From Reticulitermes speratus (Eukaryota; Arthropoda; Insecta; Blattodea; Rhinotermitidae), in the NCBI GenBank assembly GCA_021186555.1, contig JAJKFL010000005.1, positions 124,001 through 188,000 on the forward strand: DNA of 64,000 nucleotides. Direction: 5' to 3'. Under the pieces are notes generated by a model. That model was not told where the DNA came from, searched no databases, and saw only the letters and a list, made by a program, of their open reading frames with translations. Shown one piece after another: positions 53,915 to 64,000 of the stretch. The stretch's first letter is position 1. Each line of letters begins with the position of its first letter. Made by a program: the position numbers and the translations under genes.

Positions 53915-56386
53915 GTCTGTCTGTGCGCTGTCACATGCCCTATGTAGTGCTGTTTGTGCGCTGTCACATGCCCTATGTAGTGCTGTTTGTGCGCTGTCAC
54001 ATGCCCTATGTAATGCTGTGTGCGCTGTCATATGCCCTATGTAATGCTGTGTGTGCGCTGTCACATGCCCTATGTAATGCTGTGTGTGCGCTGTCATATG
54101 CCCTATGTAATGCTGTGTGTGCGCTGTCACATGCCCTATGTAGTGCTGTTTGTGCGCTGTCACATGCCCTATGTAATGCTGTGTGTGCGCTGTCACATGC
54201 CCTATGTAATGCTGTGTGTGCGCTGTCACATGCCCTATGTAATGCTGTGTGTGCGCTGTCACATGCCCTATGTAATGCTGTGTGTGCGCTGTCACACGCC
54301 CTATGTAATGCTGTGTGTGCGCTGTCACATGCCCTATGTAATGCTGTGTGTGCGCTGTCACACGCCCTATGTAATGCTGTGTGTGCGCTGTCACACGCCC
54401 TATGTAATGCTGTGTGTGTGCGCTGTCACACGCCCTATGTAATGCTGTGTGTGCGCTGCCACATGCCCTATGTAATGCTGTGTGTGCGCTGCCACATGCC
54501 CTATGTAATGCTGTGTGTGCGCTGTCACACGCCCTATGTAATGCTGTGTGTGCGCTGTCACACGCCCTATGTAATGCTGTGTGTGCGCTGCCACATGCCC
54601 TATGTAATGCTGTGTGTGCGCTGTCACATGCCCTATGTAATGCTGTGTGTGCGCTGTCACATGCCCTATGTAATGCTGTGTGTGCGCTGTCACATGCCCT
54701 ATGTAATGCTGTGTGTGCGCTGTCACATGCCCTATGTAATGCTGTGTGTGCGCTGCCACATGCCCTATGTAATGCTGTGTGTGCGCCGCCACATGCCCTA
54801 TGTAATGCTGTGTGTGCGCTGTCACATGCCCTATGTAATGCTGTGTGTGCGCTGTCACATGCCCTATGTAATGCTGTGTGTGCGCTGTCACACGCCCTAT
54901 GTAATGCTGTGTGTGCGCTGTCACATGCCCTATGTAATGCTGTGTGTGCGCTGTCACACGCCCTATGTAATGCTGTGTGTGCGCTGTCACACGCCCTATG
55001 TAATGCTGTGTGTGCGCTGTCACAGGCCCTATGTAATGCTGTGTGTGCGCTGCCACATGCCATATGTAATGCTGTGTGTGCGCTGTCACATGCCTATGTA
55101 ATGCTGTGTGTGCGCTGTCACACGCCCTATGTAATGCTGTGTGTGCGCTGCCACATGCCCTATGTAATGCTGTGTGTGCGCTGCCCACATGCCCTATGTA
55201 ATGCTGTGTGTGCGCTGTCACATGCCCTATGTAATGCTGTGTGTGCGCTGTCACATGCCCTATGTAATGCTGTGTGTGCGCTGTCACATGCCCTATGTAA
55301 TGCTGTGTGTGCGCTGCCACATGCCCTATGTAATGCTGTGTGTGCGCTGTCCACAGCCCTATGTAATGCTGTGTGTGCGCTGTCACACGCCCTATGTAAT
55401 GCTGTGTGTGCGCTGTCACACGCCCTATGTAATGCTGTGTGTGCGCTGCACATGCCCTATGTAATGCTGTGTGTGCGCTGTCACATGCCCTATGTAATGC
55501 TGTGTGTGCGCTGTCACATGCCCTATTAATGCTGTGTGTCGCTGTCACATGCCCTATGTAATGCTGTGTGTGCGCTGCCACATGCCCTATGTAATGCTGT
55601 GTGTGCGCTGCCACATGCCCTATGTAATGCTGTGTGTGCGCCGCCACATGCCCTATGTAATGCTGTGTGTGCGCTGTCACATGCCCTATGTAATGCTGTT
55701 GTGCGCTGTCACACGCCCTATGTAATGCTGTATGTGCGCTGCCACAGCCCTATGTAATGCTGTGTGTGCGCTGTCACACGCCCTATGTAATGCTGTGTGT
55801 GCGCTGCCACATGCCCTATGTAATGCTGTGTGTGCGCTGTCACATGCCCTATGTAATGCTGTCTGTGCGCTGTCACATGCCCTATGTAATGCTGTGTGTG
55901 CGCTGTCACATGCCCTATGTAATGCTGTGTGTGCGCTGTCACATGCCCTATGTAATGCTGTGTGTGCGCTGTCACATGCCCTATGTAATGCTGTGTGTGC
56001 GCTGTCACATGCCCTATGTAATGCTGTGTGTGCGCTGCCACATGCCCTATGTAATGCTGTGTGTGCGCTGTCACATGCCCTATGTAATGCTGTGTGTGCG
56101 CTGTCACATGCCCTATATAATGCTGTGTGTGCGCTGTCACATGCCCTATGTAATGCTGTGTGTGCGCTGTCACATGCCCTATATAATGATGTGTGTGCGC
56201 TGTCACATGCCCTATATAATGCTGTGTGTGCGCTGCCACATGCCCTATGTAATGCTGTGTGTGCGCTGCCACATGCCCTATGTAATGCTGTGTGTGCGCT
56301 GTCACATGCCCTATATAATGCTGTGTGTGCGCTGCCACATGCCCTATGTAATGCTGTGTGTGCGCTGCCACATGCCTATGTAATGC
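53915..56386 (+). repeat. 33-bp minisatellite array, about 75 copies
   Basis: Monomer with CTATGTAATGCTGTGTGTGC and GCTGTCACATGCC. T/C (GTCACA or GCCACA) and T/C (CATGCC or CACGCC) variants are scattered. Eleven codons per unit and no stops in several frames yields apparent proteins of up to about 426 residues on both strands. Confidence 0.98.
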
Positions 56387-57162
56387 TTATTGTTTTGCTA
56401 CAGAAGAGCGTCCAGGTCGCACGCGCTGCGCAATACGGTTAACATGTTGCACTCGTCCTCTGCCTCAAGTTATACCTCTCAAGTTGCGTAGCCACAGACT
56501 GTTTTATAAATCTTAGAAGTGAATTGGGAATTTCTGCTTGAGAGCGGTTACTGCAGTTTATTCGCGGAATACTTCATGTCGAGAGGAAGGTCACGTCACG
56601 TGAACATCGCAATACTGAATGGAGGGTCGGACACTGGCCAGAACTTAAACTGTGGCATTGAGCGTGCCAGGAGGAACCAGGATGCCGCTGAGTGAGATGC
56701 ATTGGTCGCGTGTTGACATTCTTTTGCATAAACTGCGAACAAGTGGTGTTTACATTCAGACTTAGGAAGTCTACATATAATTTAAAATCCTGTTTAGACG
56801 GAACAGATGTTTCAAATGTAACAGTTATATTACATTAGTGATAGAAAAATCATTTGTTTACTATCATGTATAATGGTTAGTTTCGTGACGTGACATATGA
56901 CACGATAGTTCACGGCTTCAGGCTGAAACACTCCGAGCACGTAATTCTTGTTGCTCTGCTTGGCCCTCAACATTAAAGCATTATGATCCTTCGAAACGTC
57001 GCCAACTAGTCATGCAACAAAACAGCATCACATTCCAGAATGCTTCAATCTTCAGCAACATAGCTTTGAGAATTTCAAATCTCGTATAACAATAAAACAT
57101 GTCTAGACACTGTGTGCCATTTTTTATCTATATCTCGAGACCAATCCGTACATTTGTCAGAC
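56387..57162. other. Unique sequence
   Basis: No gene. CCTTCGAAACGTCGCC with CAGCATCACATTCC at 56990-57040 is a right half of the GTTTCG foldback family. Confidence 0.45.
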
Positions 57163-60100
57163 AGTCACAGTTCTTATATCGCTATGTTTGGGCCACATCA
57201 CAACTTTTGTACCTAGCAGCAGACGATACACAGTACAGTCACAGTTCTTATATCGCTATGTTTGGGCCACATCACAACTTTTGTACCTAGCAGCAGACGA
57301 TACACAGTACAGTCACAGTTCCTATATCGCTATGTTTGGGCCACATCACAACTTTTGTACCTAGCAGCAGACGATACACAGTACAGTCACAGTTCCTATA
57401 TCGCTATGTTTGGGCCACATTACAACTTTTGTACCTAGCAGCAGACGATACACAGTACAGTCACAGTTCCTATATCGCTATGTTTGGGCCACATTACAAC
57501 TTTTGTACCTAGCAGCAGACGATACACAGTACAGTCACAGTTCCTATATCGCTATGTTTGGGCCACATTACAACTTTTGTACCTAGCAGCAGACGATACA
57601 CAGTACAGTCACAGTTCCTATATCGCTATGTTTGGGCCACATTACAACTTTTGTACCTAGCAGCAGACGATACACAGTACAGTCACAGTTCCTATATCGC
57701 TATGTTTGGGCCACATTACAACTTTTGTACCTAGCAGCAGACGATACACAGTACAGTCACAGTTCTTATATCGCTATGTTTGGGCCACATTACAACTTTT
57801 GTACCTAGCAGCAGACGATACACAGTACAGTCACAGTTCCTATATCGCTATGTTTGGGCCACATCACAACTTTTGTACCTAGCAGCAGACGATACACAGT
57901 ACAGTCACAGTTCCTATATCGCTATGTTTGGGCCACATCACAACTTTTGTACCTAGCAGCAGACGATACACAGTATAGTCACAGTTCTATATCGCTGTGT
58001 TTGGGCCACATCACAACTTTTGTACCTAGCAGCAGACGATACACAGTACAGTCACAGTTCCTATATCGCTATGTTTGGGCCACATCACAACTTTTGTACC
58101 TAGCAGCAGACGATACACAGTACAGTCACAGTTCTTATATCGCTATGTTTGGGCCACATCACAACTTTTGTACCTAGCAGCAGACGATACACAGTACAGT
58201 CACAGTTCCTATATCGCTATGTTTGGGCCACATCACAACTTTTGTACCTAGCAGCAGACGATACACAGTACAGTCACAGTTCTTATATCGCTATGTTTGG
58301 GCCACATCACAACTTTTGTACCTAGCAGCAGACGATACACAGTACAGTCACAGTTCCTATATCGCTATGTTTGGGCCACATCACAACTTTTGTACCTAGC
58401 AGCAGACGATACACAGTACAGTCACAGTTCCTATATCGCTATGTTTGGGCCACATCACAACTTTTGTACCTAGCAGCAGACGATACACAGTACAGTCACA
58501 GTTCCTATATCGCTATGTTTGGGCCACATCACAACTTTTGTACCTAGCAGCAGACGATACACAGTACAGTCACAGTTCCTATATCGCTATGTTTGGGCCA
58601 CATCATAACGTTTGTACCTAGCAGCAGACGATACACAGTACAGTCACAGTTCCTATATCGCTATGTTTGGGCCACATCACAACTTTTGTACCTAGCAGCA
58701 GACGATACACAGTACAGTCACAGTTCCTATATCGCTATGTTTGGGCCACATCACAACTTTTGTACCTAGCAGCAGACGATACACAGTATAGTCACAGTTC
58801 TATATCGCTGTGTTTGGGCCACATCACAACTTTTGTACCTAGCAGCAGACGATACACAGTACAGTCACAGTTCCTATATCGCTATGTTTGGGCCACATCA
58901 CAACTTTTGTACCTAGCAGCAGACGATACACAGTACAGTCACAGTTCTTATATCGCTATGTTTGGGCCACATCACAACTTTTGTACCTAGCAGCAGACGA
59001 TACACAGTACAGTCACAGTTCCTATATCGCTATGTTTGGGCCACATCACAACTTTGTACCTAGCAGCAGACGATACACAGTACAGTCACAGTTCTTATAT
59101 CGCTATGTTTGGGCCACATCATAACTTTTGTACCTAGCAGCAGACGATACATAGTACAGTCACAGTTCCTATATCGCTATGTTTGGGCCACATCACAACT
59201 TTTGTACCTAGCAGCAGACGATACACAGTACAGTCACAGTTCCTATATCGCTATGTTTGGGCCACATCACAACTTTTGTACCTAGCAGCAGACGATACAT
59301 AGTACAGTCACAGTTTCTATATCGCTATGTTTGTGCCACATCATAACTTTTGTACCTAGCAGCAGACGATACACAGTACAGTCACAGTTCCTATATCGCT
59401 ATGTTTGGGCCACATCACAACTTTTGTACCTAGCAGCAGACGATACACAGTACAGTCACAGTTCCTATATCGCTATGTTTGGGCCACATCACAACTTTTG
59501 TACCTAGCAGCAGACGATACATAGTACAGTCACAGTTTCTATATCGCTATGTTTGGGCCACATCACAACTTTTGTACATAGCAGCAGACGACACACAGTA
59601 CAGTCACAGTTTCTATATTGCTATGTTTGGGCCACATCACAACTTTTGTACCTAGCAGCAGACGACACACAGTACAGTCACAGTTCCTATAACGCTATGT
59701 TTGGGCCACATCACAACTTTTGTACCTAGCAGCAGACGATACACAGTACAGTCACAGTTCCTATATCGCTATGTTTGGGCCACATCACAACTTTTGTACC
59801 TAGCAGCAGACGATACATAGTACAGTCACAGTTTCTATATCGCTATGTTTGGGCCACATCATAACTTTTGTACCTAGCAGCAGACGATACACAGTACAGT
59901 CACAGTTCCTATATCGCTATGTTTGGGCCACATCACAACTTTTGTACCTAGCAGCAGACGATACACAGTACAGTCACAGTTCCTATATCGCTATGTTTGG
60001 GCCACATCACAACTTTTGTACCTAGCAGCAGACGATACATAGTACAGTCACAGTTTCTATATCGCTATGTTTGTGCCACATCATAACTTTTGTACCTAGC

Positions 60101-60564
60101 AGCAGACGATACACAGTACAGTCACAGTTCCTATATCGCTATGTTTGGGCCACATCACAACTTTTGTACCTAGCAGCAGACGATACACAGTACAGTCACA
60201 GTTCCTATATCGCTATGTTTGGGCCACATCACAACTTTTGTACCTAGCAGCAGACGATACATAGTACAGTCACAGTTTCTATATCGCTATGTTTGGGCCA
60301 CATCACAACTTTTGTACATAGCAGCAGACGACACACAGTACAGTCACAGTTTCTATATTGCTATGTTTGGGCCACATCACAACTTTTGTACCTAGCAGCA
60401 GACGACACACAGTACAGTCACAGTTCCTATAACGCTATGTTTGGGCCACATCACAACTTTTGTACCTAGCAGCAGACGATACACAGTACAGTCACAGTTC
60501 CTATATCGCTATGTTTGGGCCACATCACAACTTTTGTACCTAGCAGCAGACGATACACAGTACA
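57163..60564 (+). repeat. 74-bp satellite array, about 46 copies
   Basis: Monomer with CTATATCGCTATGTTTGGGC and TTTTGTACCTAGCAGCAGAC. Contains two higher-order duplications: a segment with a 1-bp-short copy recurs 813 bp apart (57971 and 58784), and a segment with TTGTGCC and GTACATAGC marks recurs 740 bp apart (59331 and 60071; 59571 and 60311). Confidence 0.98.
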
Positions 60565-60714
60565 GCGCAACACATCTCGAGAACGCACGCACTTACTTCT
60601 AATTATTCTGAAAGTAACAACGCTTACATTTTAACACTTCCAAGCCCAGTGGTTACTTTACATAATATGAGCTTTAAAATTTAAAAAAAAACTATACATT
60701 TACTCAGAAAGTAT
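60565..60714. other. Unique sequence
   Basis: Nothing recognised. Confidence 0.5.
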
Positions 60715-60960
60715 TTATGTGTTTCTGCCTCCTGCCTACGCAATTTTGCAACGAAACGGTACAAGCAGGGATTATAAAGCCACAGAAACTTGCGGGTCGG
60801 TGTGCGCCTTGGAAGGTTGCCAGTCGTGCTGAGGACCTTGTTATGCAGGCAGAGGTCATTACAGACATAACGAGTGCCTTGTAGAGGGTTAATTCAATGT
60901 TAGCGCTTAATCGCTGACTTTTGAATAATAAGCAGAATTTACTAAGTATTCTGAATGCAC
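60715..60960 (-). pseudogene. LINE reverse transcriptase C-terminal relic (Jockey-like)
   Basis: One minus-strand frame reads LLFKSQRLSANIELTLYKAL then VMSVMTSAC. The next part, in another frame, reads KVLSTTGNLPRRTPTRKF and, further on, AKLRRQEAE. Family consensus from memory: KSERLSANIKLTLYKAL, RSVMTYACP, KVLRTIGNFPRRTPTRDL. A decayed fragment with a deletion and frameshift, near but distinct from the 21.3-22.9 kb LINE. Confidence 0.75.
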
Positions 60961-61125
60961 TGGCTTCGATCCTTGCTATATGGACTCGCCGTTGTAATCC
61001 TTCTGAACCATCGTCACTAATGGACAAGCAAGGTATCCTAAACTCCAACATAATTCACACACTTTACAAACGCAATATTGCGACGTTCCAACGTAATGTG
61101 TCTGAGCCGGTGAAGTCACCAAGAC

Positions 61126-61335
61126 ATAACAGCAACACACGTGCAGTCTTAACGTGTTATTATTCACTGATGCTATAACACACACGAGATGATACCACGA
61201 CTAGCAGACACGTGCAGTCATACGTGTATATTCACTGATGCTAACACACACGAGATGATACCACGACTAGCAGACACGTGCAGTCTTACGTGTATATTCA
61301 CTGATGCTAACACACACGAGATGATACCACGACTC
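61126..61335 (+). repeat. 66-bp repeat, about 3 copies
   Basis: Unit with CACACGAGATGATACCACGA and GCAGACACGTGCAGTC. The last copy is cut by the foldback element that follows. Confidence 0.88.
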
Positions 61336-61363
61336 GTGATTCCAGGCTTCCGCCGCGATGTTG

Positions 61364-61577
61364 ATGAGATCTGCGCTCTTCTGAGATATTACGCAGCGTC
61401 GTGTGGTAATTGTTTACCGACGTTTCGGAACAACGTATCGGTCCCATCTTCAAGGGTCAAGAAGTCCAAGAAGAAGTCAAGAAGGACTTCTTGACCCTTG
61501 AAGATGGCACTGATACGTTGTATCGAAACGTCGGTACACAATTACCACACTACTGTACGTAATGTCCCAGATCTCAT
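61364..61577 (+). mobile_element. GTTTCG foldback element, about 214 bp
   Basis: Outer arms ATGAGATCTG / CAGATCTCAT, then GTGTGGTAATTGTTTACCGA / its complement, then CGACGTTTCG, CATCTTCAAGGGTCAAGAAG and complements, with a very short loop. ATACCACGACT occurs on both sides (61323-61333 and 61575-61585), overlapping the right arm tip. Confidence 0.8.
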
Positions 61578-62364
61578 ACCACGACTCCCTTTACGTGAGC
61601 CGTCTCAGCACATGACCTGTCGCATATGAACAAGTGTTCTAGCTAAAGAGGATGGCCAGGCACGTAGTACGCATTTGAGGACCTCACTTGTATCCAAACT
61701 GTACAAGGTGGAAGAAAAGATAGAATAATCTCTGTGGTAACCGTGCTTTTATTGCTACGGGCGTGGACATATCGCCTGCAACTGAAAAGTTAAATTTTCT
61801 GTTTCAAAAAGGAAGGACCTTACATTTTTTATTATATGAACGGAGAATTTTAATTTTGATAACTTATACGGTTAATGAGGGCACCGTGTAATATCGAAGG
61901 CCTTTTTGACGTCCAAAACTATCCAATCTGCCAAAATATTATTATTTACATTTAAGGTCACGTGGTCAGTAAGCCACATCCTTTCTTTGAAACATGAAAT
62001 TTCTCTCAGTAATACGGAAGTTCGGTTTGCGCCGCACAGTAAACACACTGCGTCTCCTGTTAACTTAAGAAAAGAATAAACATTTATGGACAGGCCTAAC
62101 AGTGCAATAAAATACGGAAATCAAGCAATGTATGACAGTCTTGGAATAATGGAAAGATGATATGAATTTGTACTAAGGCTTAAATAGCATTGCTGTGATT
62201 TTTGTTTTGTTTGTCGTAACAGTGACAGAGCTGAGTAGAAGACAGCCGGAAATTAACGAAAGCATTTTGTTTTTGTAAATTCAATAACTTAATTCTTACA
62301 GAAATACAAGACGGGAGGAAAATATTAAAATTGTTATTAAGAGAGGAAGGGGCGAACTGAATGC
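61578..62364. other. Unique sequence with repeat A relic
   Basis: GCGCCGCACAGTAAACACAC at 62032-62051 is a diverged third copy of dispersed repeat A. No gene seen. Confidence 0.45.
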
Positions 62365-62851
62365 AATGGGTAAATGTAGAAATAAATGGATGAATGTAGG
62401 AACAAGTGGATGAATGTAGGAACAAGTGGATGAATGTAGGAACAAGTGGATGAATGTAGGAAGAAGTGGATGAATGTAGGAAGAAGTGGATGAATGTAGG
62501 AACAAGTGGATAAATGTAGGAACAAGTGGATGAATGTAGGAACAAGCGGATTAATTTAGGAACAAGTGGATAAATGTAGGAACAAGTGGATGAATTTAGG
62601 AACAAGTGGATGAATGTAGGAACAAGTGGATGAATGTACGGACAAGTGGATAAATGTAGGGAGAAGTGGATGAATGTAGGAACAAGTGGATGAATGTAGG
62701 AACAAGTGGATGAATGTAGGAAGAAGTGGATGAATGTAGGAACAAGTGGATGAATGTAGGGACAAGTGGATGAATGTAGGAACAAGTGGATGAATGTACG
62801 AACAAGTGGATAAATGTAGGAACAAGTGGATGAATGTACGAACAAGTGGAT
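62365..62851 (+). repeat. 20-bp minisatellite array, about 24 copies
   Basis: Monomer GAACAAGTGGATGAATGTAG with ATAAAT, AAGAAG and TACG variants. No length changes. Confidence 0.97.
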
Positions 62852-63609
62852 GTTTGTGAAGCGCGCTTTGACAACTGGAATAAATGTCAAAATTTAAAGA
62901 ACAGCCTTGCGTTAGGAAGTCAGTTACGTAGTTCTGAGCTCAAATAAAAGCAACAAATGTCGTGACGTCAGATGCTTACACACAATTTATAAGCTTAAAC
63001 GATCTCAGAAATAAAGACTTTTTAAACAGCATTCAATATAGTTGTTAGGACCAAAGGAATGATACGCGCTGTGCATATCTGAGTTCCTTAGTAACAAACA
63101 CAAGACAGTAACATCAACTTCAGCTCGGTTATTAAATAAAGGACACACAAAACAAGGGCCAAACTTATTCTTAGAAAAGTCACACAGGCAAGACTTATAA
63201 AACATGTCAGTAATTGGCACACATTTTTTATTCTGACACAAATGGTTTCCATTTATAAGTCTCGTAGCAGTGATATGCAAGGCTGGGCTGGAGTTGAGAA
63301 AGTCTGGTAAAACATATGTGGATGACTGTGTAAAGGACAGGCGTCACGTGATTTTAAGTACCCAAGGATGTAGAAATAAACACATAAAAGTTACACAAGT
63401 GGAGCCTTACTTTCGTGTTCCAATGAAATATTTCTGTAACACAGGAGACTATAAATGCGTTCAGCTTTGCCAAGGCTCTCAGGCTTCATTTTCGTTGAAC
63501 TTAACTCCATTTTTCCTCTCGACAAGTGAAGTTGTTCTTTTGTAATGTTAGAGGTGAAGAAATTCGTGTGCAGGCAAGTTCGCAGACTTAAAGCGACTTC
63601 GTATGTCCG
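62852..63609. other. Unique sequence
   Basis: No recognisable gene or family on either strand. Confidence 0.45.
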
Positions 63610-63730
63610 TCGGTCTGTCCGTCCGCATTTAAGAGGGTGACTAACACGAGGCAAATTTTTCCATTTGTGATTTTAGTGAAACTTTCACCATATTCCGAAT
63701 TTGGTTAAAATCTTACAGCAATAAGACATT
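63610..63730 (+). repeat. Dispersed repeat family C, copy 2
   Basis: CGTCGGTCTGTCCGTCCGCA then AATTTGGTTAAAATC, in the same orientation as 53035-53385. Confidence 0.55.
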
Positions 63731-63945
63731 GTACTTCATGTTTATAATCTCTCACCATGATTATTCTTCGTAACTGAAGTAGACTGTGTTTTCTGTGAAG
63801 TACTGGCTGAGGTCTGTGAAACAGCATCGAGAATTGAGCGAGATCTATTGTAAACCTTGCGTATCGACGTTGAAGATATATCGATTGTGCCCCTTCCCAC
63901 TTATTATATCTCGATGATGATCAAATATAAGTCTGATAAGGAGAA

Positions 63946-64000
63946 ATGTTACAGCATGTGTTAAAATGTTACAGCATGTGTTAAAATGTTACAGCATGTG
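63946..64000 (+). repeat. 20-bp repeat running off the right edge
   Basis: Monomer ATGTTACAGCATGTGTTAAA, 2.75 copies visible. Total size unknown. Confidence 0.9.

Noticed and set aside
53843..56442. Long open frames (up to 426 residues) on both strands
   Set aside because: They are translations of a 33-bp tandem monomer with no stop in several frames. No start context, conserved domain or splice structure; opposite-strand frames are equally long.
63005..63654. Overlapping 87-91-residue frames near the right edge
   Set aside because: No homology recognised, conflicting strands, and sizes expected by chance.
24324..64000. Search for TM1-TM5 exons of the receptor
   Set aside because: No frame with DRY-type, WxP or disulfide-loop receptor motifs was recognised; very short exons could have been missed.

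Overview
The window looks like non-coding, repeat-rich nuclear DNA from an arthropod, most likely an insect. It has one interrupted peptide-hormone receptor gene with spliced exons, an env-bearing Gypsy-class LTR retrotransposon, relics of LINEs and a Tc/mariner-type transposase, and two families of tRNA-headed SINEs. From recollection, several dispersed repeats resemble ones common in cockroach and termite genomes, so Blattodea is my best guess; this is inference, not proof.

Layout. On the minus strand, 940-1797 is the last coding exon (C-terminal tail) and 24109-24323 the TM6-TM7 exon of a neuromedin-U/CAPA/pyrokinin-type GPCR. They are joined by a phase-0 intron of about 22.3 kb. No earlier receptor exon was recognised up to 64000, so the rest of the gene probably lies beyond the right edge. 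The large intron holds a 44-bp array (3105-6458), a foldback element (6792-7049), an apparently intact 9,690-bp Gypsy element (7846-17535), a 41-bp array, a 77/75-bp array, SINEs, and a LINE tail split by a 1.1-kb array of 9-mers (21292-22880).

The Gypsy element is on the minus strand, the same sense as the receptor. It has 911-bp LTRs differing at three positions seen by eye, a candidate primer-binding site, gag with two CCHC knuckles, pol (protease, RT, RNase H, integrase) and env. Gag and pol are in a -1 relation. A TTTAAAC slippery heptamer abuts the gag stop and a GC-rich hairpin begins 6 nt later, a textbook -1 frameshift signal.

From 24.3 to 64 kb I see no convincing cellular gene. 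The sequence is a mosaic of unrelated tandem arrays (monomers 20-80 bp, up to about 133 copies) separated by short unique stretches with SINEs, foldback elements, LINE and transposase relics. Across the window about two dozen array families fill roughly 46% (about 30 kb by adding the ranges given here). The long open frames in these arrays come from monomer lengths divisible by three or lacking stops, and are not annotated as genes.
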